NCBI GenBank assembly: GCA_026182355.1
Contig: JAPFBL010000374.1
Span: 25,001 to 89,000 of the forward strand
DNA: 64,000 nucleotides
Reading direction: 5' to 3'
Source: Hermatobates lingyangjiaoensis
Lineage: Eukaryota > Arthropoda > Insecta > Hemiptera > Hermatobatidae
Part shown: one piece after another, positions 1 to 11,605 of the stretch
Position numbering within the stretch: position 1 is the stretch's first letter
Layout: each line of letters opens with the position of its first letter
Translations under genes and position numbers: made by a program
The notes under the pieces: generated by a model
The model's input: the letters and a program-made list of their open reading frames with translations, nothing else
The model's database searches: none
Told to the model about the DNA's origin: nothing

Positions 1-2336
1 AGACAATGAGCTCGGTGTCACGGAGTTATAATTTCTTGGTAGACATGGAGCCGGAGATGGAGCTAGATGCTGAAACAGAACAAAACTGTTAGATAGAGCA
101 GGAAACAGAGTTAGAGTTCGGAGTCGTGCATCCAGAGGTCTTAAATGGATCTGGAGCCAGAACTGTTTGACGGAGCCAAAGTCAGACATAGAGCTCGGTG
201 TCACGGAGTTATAGTTTTTTGGTGGACATAGGGCCGGAGATGGAGCGAGGAGCTGAAACAGAACAATACTGTTAGATAGAGCAGGAGGCAGAGTTAGAGT
301 TCAGAGTCGTGCATCCAAAGGTCTTATATGGATCTGGAGCCAGAACTGTTAGACGGAGCAAAAGTAAGACATAGAGCTCGGTGTCACAGAGTTATAGTTT
401 TTTGGTTGACATTGAGCCGGATATGGAGCCAGGAGCTGAAACAGAACAAAAATGTTAGATAGAACAGGAAACAGAAATAGAGTTCAGAGTCGTGCATCCA
501 GAGGTCTTATATGGATCTGGAGCCAGCACTGTTAGACGGAGCCAAAGTCAGACATAGAGCTCGGTGTCACGGAGTTATAGTTATTTGGTGGACATGGAGC
601 CGGATATGGAGCCAGGAGCTGAAACAGACAGATCAAAATTGTTAGATAGAGCAGGAAAAAGAGTTAGAGTTCGGAGTCGTGCATCCAGAGGTCTTATATG
701 GATCTGGAGCCAGAACTGTTAGACGGAGCCAAAGTCAGACATAGAGCTCGGTGTCACGGAGTTATAGTTTTTTGGTAGTCATGGAGCCGGATAAGGAGCC
801 ATGAGCTGAAACAGAACAAAAATGTTAGATAGAACAGGAAACAGAAATAGAGTTCAGAGTCGTGCATCCAGAGGTCTTATATGGATCTGGAGCCAGCACT
901 GTTAGACGGAGCCAAAGTCAGACATAGAGCTCGGTGTCACAGAGTTATAGTTTTTTGGTAGACATGGAGCCGGATATGGAGCCAGGAGCTGAAACAGACA
1001 GATCAAAATTGTTAGATAGAGCAGGAAAAAGAGTTAGAGTTCGGAGTCGTGCATCCAGAGGTCTTATATGGATCTGGAGCCAGAACTGTTAGACGGAGCC
1101 AAAGTCAGACATAGAGCTCGGTGTCACGGAGTTATAGTTTTTTGGTAGTCATGGAGCCGGATAAGGAGCCATGAGCTGAAACAGAACAAAAATGTTAGAT
1201 AGAGCAGGAAAAAGAGTTGGAGTTCGGAGTCGTGCATCCAGAGGTCTTATATCGATCTGGAGTCAGTACTGTTAGACGGAGCAAAAGTCATACATAGAGC
1301 TCGGTGTCACAGAGTTATAGTTTTTTGGTATACATGGAGCTGGATATGGAGCCAGGAGCTGAAACAGATCAAAATTGTTAGATAGAGCAGGAAAAAGAGT
1401 TGGAGTTCGGAGTCGTGCATCCAGAGGTCTTATATGGATCTGGAGCCAGAACTGTTAGACGGAGCAAAAGTCAGACATAGAGCTCGGTGTCACAGAGTTA
1501 TAGTTTTTTGGTAGACATAGAGCCGGATATGGAGCCAGGTGCTGAAACAGAACAAAAATGTTAGATAGAGCAGGAAACAGAGTTAGAGTTCAGAGTCGTG
1601 CATCCAGAGGTCTTATATGAATCTGGAGCCACAACTGTTAGACGGAGCCAAAGTCAGACATAGAGCTCGGTGTCACGGAGTTATAGTTATTTGGTGGACA
1701 TGGAGCCGGATATGGAGCCAGGAGCTGAAACAGATCAATAATGTTAGATAGAACAGGAAAAAGAGTTAGAGTTCGGAGTCGTGCATCCAGAGGTCTTATA
1801 TGGATCTGGAGCCAGAACTGTTAGACGGAGCCAAAGTCAGACATAGAGCTCGGTGTCACGGAGTTATAGTTTTTTGGTAGTCATGGAGCCGGATAAGGAG
1901 CCATGAGCTGAAACAGAACAAAAATGTTAGATAGAGCAGGAAAAAGAGTTAGAGTTCGGAGTCGTGCATCCAGAGGTCTTATATGAATCTGGAGCCAGAA
2001 CTGTTAGACGGAGCCAAAGTCAGACATAGAGCTCGGTGTCACGGAGTTATAGTTTTTTGGTAGACATGGAGCCGGAGATGGAGCCAGGAGCTGAAACAGA
2101 ACAAAACTATTAGATAGAGCCGGAGCCAGAGTTAGAGTTCGGAGTCGTGCATCCAGAGGTCTTATATGTATCTGGAGCCAAAGTCAGACAATGAGCTCGG
2201 TGTCATTGAGATATAGTTTTTTGGTGGACATGGAGCCGGAGATGGAGCCAGGAGCTGAAACAGAACAAAACTGTTACACAGAGCAGGAGCCAGAGTTACA
2301 GTTCGGAGTCGTGCATCCAGAGGTCTTATATGGATC
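1..2336. repeat. 183-bp satellite array, about 12.7 copies
   Basis: The landmark GAGCTCGGTGTCA recurs near 8, 191, 374, 557, 744, 927, 1114, 1297, 1480, 1663, 1846, 2029 and 2193, so the period is 183 bp. Two units are 187 bp because of a small insertion (near 628 and 998) and the last is 164 bp. Units diverge by scattered substitutions. The array starts before the window. One frame of the last unit is open by chance and runs into the transposase remnant that follows. Confidence 0.95.
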
Positions 2337-2340
2337 AGAT

Positions 2341-2683
2341 TTGACTCGATTAGATTTTTTTTTATTGGGACATGTGAAAACAATTGTGTATGCAACCAAA
2401 CCTAGTTCATTAGAAGATTTGAAAGCTAGAATAACTAATGTGATTTCAGGTATTACTATAAATTATAAATCAATTGGCAAATGTTTTTCGTGAACTGCAA
2501 AATCGTATTACCCTTTGTATTGATAATGATGGAGGGCATTTGGAAACTTAAATAAAATTTCAATAAAAGCTTAAAAAAATATAGATTTACTTTTTTGAAA
2601 TCCATTTTACAGATTATTTCTATCGCAAATATAAATAAAGTTATAAATTTTTTAAAGTGCACACGGACTTTATGGACACCCTG
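2341..2683 (+). pseudogene. 3' end of a Tc1/mariner-type transposase with right terminal repeat
   Basis: The + strand encodes LTRLDFFLLGHVK, then VYATKPSSLEDLKARIT and VISG, which resembles the end of IS630/Tc1/mariner DDE transposases (usual form LDFFLWGxLK..VYATxPxxLEELKxRI). The frame breaks near 2455 and resumes as NVFRELQNRITLCIDNDGGH with a stop at 2549-2551. About 105 bp later lies GGACTTTATGGACACCCTG followed by TA, matching a mariner-type terminal repeat next to its TA target. The 5' two thirds, including the catalytic Asp residues, is missing and replaced by the satellite. The superfamily is fairly clear, the subfamily is not. Confidence 0.75.
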
Positions 2684-2691
2684 TATATACT

Positions 2692-2830
2692 TTTGTGTAT
2701 ATATCTTGATCCATGTTAAGAATACTATATCAAATGCTTGGGACCATATAAGAATCTTTGTTTTCATGGCTTAATAACAAGAAATAACAATAACAGTTAT
2801 TCCTGTCTATCACATTCAGTGAATTTATGT
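2692..2830 (-). repeat. dispersed repeat shared with 57560-57715
   Basis: The reverse complement of this stretch (TTTGATATAGTATTCTTAAC, then AAGATATATA, and CTTGTTATTAAG, ATTCACTGAA) matches 57560-57715 in the same order. At the second locus it lies inside Helitron-like ends, so both may be pieces of one non-autonomous Helitron. From here to 3564 I see only AT-rich sequence without a recognisable gene. Confidence 0.55.
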
Positions 2831-3564
2831 TATTAACTGTTACTATTATTTTTTAACACTAAGTGTTACAAGAAACCACGTGCCGACTAATAAAAAAAAA
2901 AAATATAAAAGTCGAAACTGAATCCACTAGGGTAAAGCTGAAGGCAGGTCGGTGTGTGTGGCAACACTGGTGAGTTCATTGCTACCTCAAGACGTCAGTA
3001 TTAACAGTACCATGTTGGTGAACTGTCACTATCTGAAAGAACCTTTGTTCGCGCTATAACTGTCTTTTAGATTCACTATTATTGTTCCCTCAATCAGTGT
3101 TAATATTTGAAATATTCAAGGTAATATTCTTATTTTAATTTTATTCTGTTTTCAATTAATCTGTTATTTCTAATACTATGAATACTTTTAACTATTCTTA
3201 TAATAATAATTAAATAATTCTATGCATATTATATAATGTACACCTATTATTATTCAATTATTAGTCAATCCAGCCATTAATAATAATATTTTACCTAATT
3301 AATAATTTTTATTACTCTATAAGCATATTCAATCTGAAATACTCGCTCCAGTCGCTTGGACTTGTATATATATATATGTATAATATGTAACGACGTGATA
3401 TTTTTTTTTCTAATTTCATTTTAGGCGTTAATTTCGCGTATTTTAATAGGCTATATTAAATTTAGATTTAGAGTTTTTTTTTAGATTTTTTGGTAGCTTC
3501 CTGTTTATAAGCTATTAATAAACGAATTTGCTATTGTTAATTATGTCTTAAGGAAGCTTTAAGT

Positions 3565-4089
3565 CAGTGGGGGGCAAACTACGGCCCACGGGCCATATCC
3601 GGCCCTTTCATTTTTTGAATACGACCCACCGAATATTAGTACATGATTTAGATTTGATGTAAATGATTGTATTAATTTTATTTTGACTCGCAATGAAGTG
3701 CATTTCAACATCAGGTGGTGCAGTGTCACACTTTCAGCTTTCGTTCTTCTTTTGCTGGTCAAATTATTTAAGTGTGATAAAGACTAATAAGAAAAACCTA
3801 AAGATCCCAGATGGGTGATGAATATCTCAGATCTGTTCTGAGAATTGCCCCAGACTTCGATGTTATATTTAAAATTTGTCATCAATAATACTGTTCTCAT
3901 TAAAAAAGTATGTTTATACTTCAATGACTTTTTTGTTTTTGTTTAATACGATCTATTAACTAATGCTGTTTTTTATATTGTATCTTGCGCTGAAATGGCC
4001 CACCTGTCAGATTTTTAGATCCATGTGGCCCACCTGTCAAATTTTAAAGTTAATGTGGCCCGCGAGTCAAAATAAATTGCCCACCCCTG
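3565..4089. mobile_element. hAT-like non-autonomous element (MITE)
   Basis: It begins CAGTGGGGGGCAAACTACGG and ends with the inverse, TTGCCCACCCCTG, the classic hAT/Charlie terminal form. Flanking 8-bp candidates are CTTTAAGT (3557-3564) and CTCTAAAT (4090-4097), an imperfect target duplication fitting hAT's 8 bp. The interior repeats GGCCCACCTGTCA-type subterminal motifs near the right end. There is no transposase frame. 4090-4430 shows nothing further. Confidence 0.8.
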
Positions 4090-4553
4090 CTCTAAATGAA
4101 TGAATTTTTACATCATATTTACAATGACATCTGTAAAATTTAAAAACATAAAATGTAACAAAATATTTTCAGTAAAAACAAATTATTTTTAGAACAAATT
4201 TGAAAGGTCATAGACGATTACAAATTAAATTCCCCTTCTTTAATAAGGGTTGCAAAATATCTAAAACCCAAGGATTTATAATAATATAAAAGTGAAAGCT
4301 AGGATGACAATGTGAAATTGGATACAAGTAAGATTGGAGTGATCTTTAAAATTGGTCTGCTTAAGGCTGATTTTGCTTTGTCACGCTACTTAAAGGAAAC
4401 GAAAAATAAGAAGAGATTGATAGAGCTATACTATAAATAAATATATCAAATATACTATAATATACTATAAATAGATCTATAGTATTCATAAATCTATACT
4501 ATAGATTTATACTATTTCGAACACTCTACACGTACTACACAAGTATACTAGAG

Positions 4554-4660
4554 TGAAGATCTTAGTCTTGTTTCCCATTTCTTATTGTGGTTTGATCATT
4601 GATTGTTGTTTCACGTGTTTATGTGAAATCTTTATATATATATATATATATAAATAAATA
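4554..4660 (+). mobile_element. Family A PLE tail, 5'-truncated
   Basis: It starts at the post-hairpin part of the ribozyme-like core (GAAGATCTTAGTC) and continues through CCCATTTCTTATTGTGGTTT, GATCATTGATTG and CACGTGTTTATGTGAAATC into (TA)n. It is a solo copy with no inverted partner. Confidence 0.8.
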
Positions 4661-4859
4661 GAATTAAAAACCAATAAAATGGGATAAAACAAACATAACG
4701 AGATATAAATTAGTAGTTAAGATATTCGAATATGATTGTAAATATAATTAGTCATACTATACAACTATAAAAGTAAATGTAATTGTAAGTATAGAATAAA
4801 TAGCATGTAATATCTATGTGGAGCTTACAGAATAAATGGATTAAAAAAGTATACTAGAC

Positions 4860-6340
4860 TATGGTATATATACCATTTTAATACATACTATATATTTTTA
4901 ATATACTATACACGTACTATACCATGCAAGTATACTATACTACATATACTATTTTATTTATACTATATCCTACACATGTACTATACTATACAAGTACACT
5001 ATATATATATTATTTTAATTTATACTATATACCGTACATGTACTATACTATACAAATATCTACACTACATATACTATTTTAATCTACACTTTAGATTTAT
5101 ACTATATACTATACAAATATCAGCACTACATATACTATTTTAATCTATACTTTAGATTTATACTATATACTATACCTGTACTGTACTATAGAAATGTCTA
5201 CACTATATATACTATTTTAATCTGTACTTTAGATTTGTACTAGATACTATACATGTACTATACTATACAAATATCTACACTATATACACTATTTTAATCT
5301 GTACTTTATATGTATACTATATACTATACATGTACTGAACTATACAAATATCTACACTATATATACTATTTTAATCTGTACTTTATATGTATACTATATA
5401 CTATACATGTACTGAACTATACAAATGTCTACAGTGTACAGATTACAATAGTATATATAGTGTAGACTCTACACTATATATACTATTGTAATCTGTACTT
5501 TAGATTTGTACTAGATACTATACATGTACTATACTATACAAATATCTACACTATTTTAATCTGTACTTTATATGTATACTATATACTATACATGAACTGA
5601 ACTATACAAATGTCTTCAGTGTACAGATTACAATAGTATATATAGTGTAGACTCTACACTATATATACTATTGTAATCTGTACTTTAGATTTGTACTAGA
5701 TACTATACATGTACTATACTATACAAATATATACACTATTTTAATCTGTACTTTATGTGTATACTATATACTATACATGTACTGAACTATACAAATGTCT
5801 ACAGTGTACAGATTACAATAGTATATATAGTGTAGACTCTACACTATATATACTATTGTAATCTGTACTTTAGATTTGTACTAGATACTATACATGTACT
5901 ATACTATACAAATATCTACACTATATATACTATTTTAATCTAGAATATGATTCATACTACACTGTATATGCTATTATAATCTATACTATAGTATAAATAT
6001 AAGTAATTTTCCCTGTTTATTTGATGCATAGATGTGAATTCTCTTTGAATTATATCAAGGAAACAGATATCAACGGAAAACACTGAATTTTCTCCCTTTT
6101 TATCCTATCGAGTTATCTTTTTCCTTTTTTTAAAATCTATTTTTAAAATACCCGGCTATAACTGCATCAGTGTTATATTTTAGTTGAAAGTGAGTCCCAA
6201 ATCAAAGGACATTCCTTGCAAACGGAACACATTTGCTGAACTAAGTGAAAATACTGCTTTTTCTCATTTATACTATATACTATACAGATATTAAAAAGTA
6301 TACTACACTACATATACTATTTCAATCTATACCACATATA
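4860..6340. repeat. TACTATA-rich degenerate tandem DNA with a 185-bp unit
   Basis: Long runs of TATACTATA and ACTATACATGTACT variants fill the stretch. Between about 5390 and 5935 a 185-bp unit repeats three times (landmark CAGTGTACAGATTACAATAG near 5431, 5616, 5801). Each unit holds an inverted repeat: GTACAGATTACAATAGTATA reads back on the opposite arm after TAGACTCTACA, giving a hairpin of about 30 bp. The part from 6010 to 6260 is less repetitive. Confidence 0.9.
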
Positions 6341-6344
6341 TTTA

Positions 6345-6535
6345 ACACTATTTTTCTTTTTTATCGAAGTTTGGTCTCGATTCAATAATACAACACCTTT
6401 AAGCCGACGTTTCGTCTATATTTGTAGACATCTTTAGGGCTACATCAATACAGAATTTAATTAGAATAACATGAAAAGTAATTATATTACATTATTTAAT
6501 TTAATGTAATATACATTATATCTATAATGTACTAT
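6345..6535 (-). mobile_element. Family H PLE unit, single
   Basis: The minus strand reads GATGTCTACAAATATAGACG, AAACGTCGGC and TTAAAGGTGT, the same head as in the 7075-7455 pair, followed by the tail CGAAAAAAGAAAAATAG-like sequence. This orientation has no partner arm next to it. Confidence 0.7.
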
Positions 6536-6542
6536 ATACCAT

Positions 6543-6672
6543 GCAGTTGGGTTTTTGACTCTTGACGAAGACCGCTTGTTACGGTTGAAAGATCTTAGTC
6601 TTGTTTTCCCATTTCTTATTGTGGTTTGATCATTGATTGTTATTTCATGTGTTTATGTGAAATCTTTTTAAC
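6543..6672 (+). mobile_element. Family A PLE unit with complete head
   Basis: It carries GTTGGGTTTTTGACTC, GACGAAGACCGCTTGTTACG, GTTGAAAGATCTTAG and the standard A tail. The core reads CTTGACGA, with one extra T against the usual CTGACGA, so this copy may be catalytically impaired. Confidence 0.75.
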
Positions 6673-6949
6673 CATGCAAGTATACTCTACTATATAACTA
6701 TTTTAATCTATACTATACTATAAATACTATATTATATATAGTATTTTAATCTATACTGTATATTTGCACTATACTATAAGAATAAGTAATTTACTCTGAT
6801 TATTTGATGCATAGATGCGAAATAATCTGATTGAACGAATACGTTCAAGTATATCAGAGGAACAGAAATCGAACGGAAAATATATATGTTATATATATTT
6901 CCCCCCCCCCTTTTATTTTAAGGAATTATATATTTTTTCTTATTATTAT

Positions 6950-7025
6950 ATGCTGAATGCCAGATTAGAAATTGAAAAAGACGAGCCAATCCCTGTTGCG
7001 TATTACTTTGGCGTATTTTTTTTTT
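6950..7025 (+). repeat. Fragment of family O tail
   Basis: GCTGAATGCCAGATTAG, AAAAAGACGAGCCAATCCCT and CGTATTACTTTGG match the outer arms of the family O palindrome (12405-12470 and, inverted, 13200-13265). Only the tail remains. The open frame across this region is composite repeat sequence. Confidence 0.6.
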
Positions 7026-7074
7026 CTTATTATATATATATTTTAAAATATTTTCCTTATCTCGACCACATATA

Positions 7075-7455
7075 TTTAACACTATTTTTCTTTTTTATCG
7101 AAGTTTGGTCTAGATTCAATAATACAACACCTTTAAGCCGACGTTTCGTCTATATTTGTAGACATCTTTAAGGCTACATCAATACAGAATTTAATTAGAA
7201 TAACATGAACAGTAATTATATTACATTATTTAATTTAATGTAATATACATAATTACGTTGGTATCTTGTAATTAATATACCAAGGTAATTATGTATATTA
7301 ATTAAATAATGTAATATAATTATGTTTCATGTTATTGTAATTAAATTTTGTATTGATGTAGCCTTGAAGATGTCTACAAATATAGACGAAACGTCGGCTT
7401 AAAGGTGTATTTTTGAAACTAGTCCAAACCTCGATAAAAAAGAAAAATAATATTT
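7075..7455. mobile_element. Family H inverted pair
   Basis: The left arm (minus orientation, 7075-7250) and right arm (plus, 7290-7455) are inverted copies with the ribozyme-like heads inward and the tails outward, separated by about 40 bp of AT-rich sequence. The arms have diverged by several indels, so this pair is older than most others in the window. 7456-8600 is AT-rich unique-looking DNA in which I see no gene. Confidence 0.8.
7360..7399 (+). ncRNA. Hammerhead-like ribozyme motif, family H
   Basis: Stem I is AGCC/GGCT. The core is TTGAAGA (C3 to U against CTGANGA). Stem II is GTCTA/TAGAC with an ACAAATA-type loop. Then GAAACGTC places A15.1 opposite U16.1 with a two-base loop and C17 as cleavage base. 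The fold is seen by eye only and activity is inferred. Confidence 0.55.
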
Positions 7456-8589
7456 CAAAATACTCAGCGTTAGTTGCAATAATCAATATTTGGAAATTCT
7501 CTTGAATATATTTGGATAGAAAAAAAAATATTGAACATAATAATTACAATTTATTAATAAGCAGAAAACTATTAGTCTCAAAGTCATACGACAGCCCTTG
7601 GGAGGCCAAAAAAAAATACTATGTCACTATTTTGGGTAGAATATATTGTTAAGTTTAACAGTTTGTTGAGGAATTGAAATCAATAATTAGCCACATATGT
7701 GGCTAAACAGAATAGTTTAATCGCCAACACAAGAGATAAGCGGTAACCGCGAGAGTGGTGTACAATATCAAATGATACAATCAGTTTTAAAGGAGAAAAT
7801 TGTCGAATGTTTATTGTAACTTGATCAACGTATGAAATTCACAGCTGTTAATTAAGTAACATACCTTTTTGAGAGGTCCAAATAAGAATTAATTTGACGA
7901 ACAATGGCTTGATATTGTCTGTTAAAGGCTGTTCTTCTAGATTCCTATTTAATTGACAAGGAAATACTAAAAATTAGACAGTCATTGGCAAATTGATAGA
8001 TAGTTAACTTGAATGACTTTCATAAGTAGTTAATTACTTTCATAATTAGGTAATTATAACTTTCATAAGTGGGTAATTACTGTAGTTATCTGTCATTGAA
8101 TCATTACATGACAATTACAATTCCATTCATATTATTAATACTGCACATTCATTTGATTGGTAATTAAATAGCAATTAAGTTAGCTGACTTTGCTTAATCG
8201 CAAGTAATGACTAATTACGGGAGGAAGAAAATTATAATTATTAGTTAATTATTTTCGATGACAGTGTTTATCTAGTGTTGAACTACTGTCATCATTGTTT
8301 GTAGTATGTACGTACCTATCCCTTTGTCTTGTGTTTTAGTTGATGTCATGTTTTCAATTAATATTTCAACTTTAATTGTACCACTGTAATCCCCAAAAAT
8401 AGACACTTATCCAAACAACTATTCAATGACTGTTTTATATTTATTGGATAAACTAAAACTAATTGAAAACTTTATCATTAAATTAATCATTATTATAATT
8501 ATTCAATAATTAAACTTGAATTTGTTGTTCATTTAAATCTTAAATTGTTCAGGGCATTATTTCAGTTATATATGTGGAAAAATAACCAT

Positions 8590-8720
8590 TTTTTTAAGTT
8601 TACTATCAAACTTACCATAAATTATTGATAACAGGCCCAATAAATAATTCAGAATTTTTTCAATATCGACGTTTCGACGCATTTTACGCCGTCATCAGGG
8701 TCCTATTTACCTTTTTTTTT
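8590..8720 (-). mobile_element. Family M PLE-like unit with hammerhead-like core
   Basis: The minus strand reads CCCTGATGACGGCGTAAAAT, GCGTCGAAACGTCGATATTG, so CTGATGA, a hairpin and GAAACGTC are all present, followed by a tail ending near 8595. Stem I is weak (G-C, mismatch, T-A). It is a single copy without (TA)n. Confidence 0.5.
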
Positions 8721-8949
8721 TGTTTTTCTGTGCTGTAATAATTTATTTCGAATAGGAATAGTTTCAAAGATGATTACAGCTTCTTCAATACTAATGTATC
8801 TTCTTCATTTTACTGTTATACTACTGTAATCCAAAAATGAACTGTAAATTACTATTCCATAAAGCATAAATTCTGTTATTCAGACACTTGTAGAATGTAG
8901 TTGAAATGTAGATATTCTTTGAAAAATGCGTGTTTAAAGAAGAATTTTT

Positions 8950-9135
8950 AAGTTCTTGTAAATAATAAGATCATTTTGGAAGAAGCGCTCGAGAAGGATA
9001 TCAAAGACTGCAGGTGTCATGGTCTGCCATCTAATATAGAAATCTAGGCCACCATTTCCACGCTTTCCACTCCCTGTTGAAACACTATCCTTCGACTCTT
9101 CCGTTGAACCAGCATAAAGAACACAAAAAAAAATT
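8950..9135 (-). other. Exon-like open frame, unidentified
   Basis: On the minus strand a GC-richer open stretch encodes a Ser/Gly-rich segment followed by LDFYIRWQTMTPAVFDILLE and a basic end. Its composition differs from the surrounding AT-rich DNA and it holds no simple repeat, which is why I list it. I see no convincing acceptor AG directly upstream and I recognise no family. It may be a lone exon of a minus-strand gene, a transposon remnant or chance. Confidence 0.25.
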
Positions 9136-9219
9136 AATTCGATGAGCAATTACTTTTTTTTTTCAAAAGAACATTTAAAAAAACTCTTACAATAATGACA
9201 AACTTACAATAATAAAACT

Positions 9220-9357
9220 CTTACTTGTGACAAAGTTTTGCGGACAAACAGACAAACCGACAGAAATTTTTCTAAGGGTGGATTCGGTTTCTCCAATGTA
9301 TGAAACGTAAAGAAAACTTGAAATGAGTCAGTTCTAAGCAATGTACGGACAAAATCT
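9220..9357 (-). repeat. Helitron left-end fragment
   Basis: Shared with 17530-17690, 58150-58280 and 58610-58745: CGACAGAAATTTTTCTAAGG, GGATTCGGTTTCTCCAATGT and GAGTCAGTTCTAAGCAATGT. The terminal TCTATATAAATAAAA is missing here, so the element end is lost. Confidence 0.7.
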
Positions 9358-9527
9358 GTGAAAATATTTACTTGTAAAATATTTATCTATATATATATTT
9401 AAAACTTTGAGAACGTTGGTTAAGCCTCTCCCAGTTTTTCTGTATTCATTCCCACATATCTTTATTTCTCTAGAACACTGCTAATCCAGATAGTCCTTGA
9501 AAATGTTGTCACTAGTCCAAGTTTATG

Positions 9528-9600
9528 TAGGTTTCCCTCTCTTATTTCTCCTGAAGACGGTTCAAACCGAAAATTAGAGACTGTAAGTATGAGCTTTTAT
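9528..9600 (+). mobile_element. Family B PLE head, partial
   Basis: CTCCTGAAGACGGTTCAAAC and CGAAAATTAGAGACTGTAAG are the family B ribozyme-like head. The tail is cut by family C sequence after about 40 bp. Confidence 0.7.
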
Positions 9601-9760
9601 ATGTCACTCAATTAAACGAAACACGATCCAAACTGGACACAATACGAGTACAAAATTCAAGAAGAGTAACACACAGAGTAAGGAAACACACTTAGAGACT
9701 CAAATTTTCGGAGACGGATTACCCGAAAATTTGTACTCGTATATATATATATATATATTG
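9600..9760. mobile_element. Family C PLE inverted pair, short
   Basis: The minus arm (ACGATCCAAACTGGACACAA through GACTCAAATTTTCGG) meets a plus arm of only GACGGATTACCCGAAAATTT, then (TA)n at 9740-9758. Most of the plus tail is deleted. Confidence 0.7.
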
Positions 9761-9766
9761 TTGAAC

Positions 9767-9880
9767 GACCTTAGGTGAGAAAATTTGAAAGATGGACAAT
9801 GAAATTTATTCGTGCCACAGTTCAAAGGTCGTTCTACAAAACATGTATAAAAGAAGGATTGCTCCCCAAATTTACAAATA
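9767..9880 (+). pseudogene. PLE ORF N-terminal fragment
   Basis: The + frame encodes RKFERWTMKFIRATVQRSF then KTCIKEGLLPKFTN and runs straight into (TA)n. This matches the start of PLE ORFs, where a basic helix is followed by a Cys-x-x-Glu-x-Leu-Leu-Pro segment. An in-frame stop lies just upstream. It is one of about a dozen such pieces in the window, most of them ending at or near the same point. Confidence 0.6.
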
Positions 9881-9892
9881 TATATATATATA

Positions 9893-10200
9893 TGTATATA
9901 AAAAGATTTCACATAAACACGTGAAATAACAATCAATGATCAAACCACAATATGAAAATGGGAAAGCAAGAATTCCCTTTGTTTCCCCAAACATCCCTTT
10001 TTCTGGACATTAGTCCTTTCCTGCGCTTTCACCCTTTTAAAATACCACTCTTCCCTCCCACTCTTCTCAACCCCTCACCAGATGTTCTCTGCATCTAGTG
10101 TTTCAGTTGGGTTTTTGACTCTGACGAAGACCGCTTGTTACTGTTGAAAGATCTTAGTCTTGCTTTCCCATTTTCTTATTGTGGTTTGATCATATATATG
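9893..10200. mobile_element. Family A inverted pair with long internal spacer
   Basis: The minus tail (9893-9978) and plus head and tail (10105-10195) flank a 127-bp spacer. The same spacer, inverted, lies at 52512-52640, so it is a genuine upstream part of family A. Here the minus arm has lost its ribozyme core. Confidence 0.8.
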
Positions 10201-10206
10201 TATATA

Positions 10207-10412
10207 TATTAGTTCAAAAATAGTAACACACAGAGAAAGGAAACACACTTACAGTCTCAAATTTTCGGGTAATCCGTCTTCAGGAGAAAAGAGAAAGTGA
10301 GACCAAGCACGTTGTAGACGCATCGGCAAGTAACCAAATGTTACTTGCGAGTTTTTGAACTCGTATTGTGTCCAGTTTGGATCGTGTTTCGTTTTATTAA
10401 GTGAAATATACA
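10207..10412. mobile_element. Family C inverted pair
   Basis: The minus arm holds GGGTAATCCGTCTTCAGGAG. The plus arm resumes near 10340 with GAACTCGTATTGTGTCCAGT and TTGGATCGTGTTTCGTTT. The plus ribozyme core is deleted. GGCAAGTAACC/GTTACTTGC marks the axis. Confidence 0.75.
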
Positions 10413-10414
10413 TA

Positions 10415-10515
10415 TTCAGTCGGGTTTTTTACTCTGACGAAGACCGCTTGTTATGGTTGAAAGATCTTAGTCTTGTTTTCCCATTTCTTATTGTGGTTTG
10501 ATCATTGATTAGTAT
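10415..10515 (+). mobile_element. Family A PLE unit, solo
   Basis: It holds the complete core CTGACGAAGACCGCTTGTTA, then GGTTGAAAGATCTTAG and the tail to GATCATTGATT. There is no inverted partner and no (TA)n. 10516-11140 contains purine-rich low-complexity DNA (a G run near 10830-10850) and no gene that I can support. Confidence 0.75.
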
Positions 10516-11139
10516 CATTAGATCATTGATTGTATTACAATCGCAATACTACAATTACAATAGAGCAAGTTATGACAATAGAAGCTTAATAATAATAATA
10601 ATTCAATAACAATAATAATCTTGAGGATTGAATGTTAATTTTATACTTTGTTAATTTGTAAGAATGAAAGTTGAAAAAAAAAACTCTTTTAGAATAGAGA
10701 TAAATTAATTTTGAAAATAGTCTGATGATGTTGATGGAAATATTAAACAAACTACACTGAGATATAGTTAAATGGACATTAAAGTGCATCTGAATGGGTG
10801 AAATCGAGAGTGAGAGTATGTGAGGATGAGGGGGGGGGGGTTAGTATAAGGGGGGGAAGAGACTGAGAGAGACAGAGAGAGAACATTTGTTTACTGAATA
10901 AAAAGGCGGGAACTTTCACTACTATGTTTAGCAGCTCTCCTTGTGCCAAGATGCGCAAGCTCTGATTATCATTACACATATTTATATTTGAAGAAGAAGC
11001 ATAGTGTAATAATTCCTATTTTATCTTTTAACATCTGATGTGTTGCATTCGTTTCAAATTATTTTTTTTTCATCGGTGAAATTCAGCTTTAATTAATTAA
11101 AAAGAGTTCAACACCCATCACTTCACCGACGAATGTAAT

Positions 11140-11560
11140 AACTGTATGATATATATATATATATATATATATATAGGTGTGTTCTCTAATCGGGGTTCGG
11201 TCAATTTTCCAGGATAAAAAATCAAACTCTCGTTGCCAACGTTTCGGTTTTATTTAAAACCTTTTTCATAGGCAGAAGTAAGAATTTTTTAACTAAGAAA
11301 ATGAAATTTACATTATTTAAAGGAACAACAATGTTAGCCGGACAAAACCTTCGACTAGACTGCTTTTGTCCGGCTAACATTGTTGTTCCTTTAAATAATG
11401 TAAATTTCATTTTCTTAGTTAAAAAATTCTTACTTCTGCCTATGAAAAAGGTTTTAAATAAAACCGAAACGTTGGCAACGAGAGTTTGATTTTTTCTCCT
11501 GGAAAATTGACCGAACCCCGATTAGAGAACACACCTATTCTATCAAACGGTCGATATATT
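11140..11560. mobile_element. Family F inverted pair
   Basis: After (TA)n at 11145-11175, two inverted arms meet at GGACAAAACCTTCGACTAG (about 11340-11360). Each carries CCTATGAAAAAGGTTTTAAA, TAAAACCGAAACGTTGGCAA and an outer CCCCGATTAGAGAACACACC. Stem I would be TGCC/GGCA and stem II GGTTTT/AAAACC. The core (CTATGAA) departs from CTGANGA. The two open frames here are mirror images of the same repeat. Confidence 0.8.
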
Positions 11561-11571
11561 ATTGAATCTGT

Positions 11572-11574
<3 letters not shown>

Positions 11575-11605
<31 letters not shown>

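Noticed and set aside
11222..11489. Two near-identical 62-codon frames on opposite strands
   Set aside because: They are the two arms of the family F palindrome read on opposite strands.
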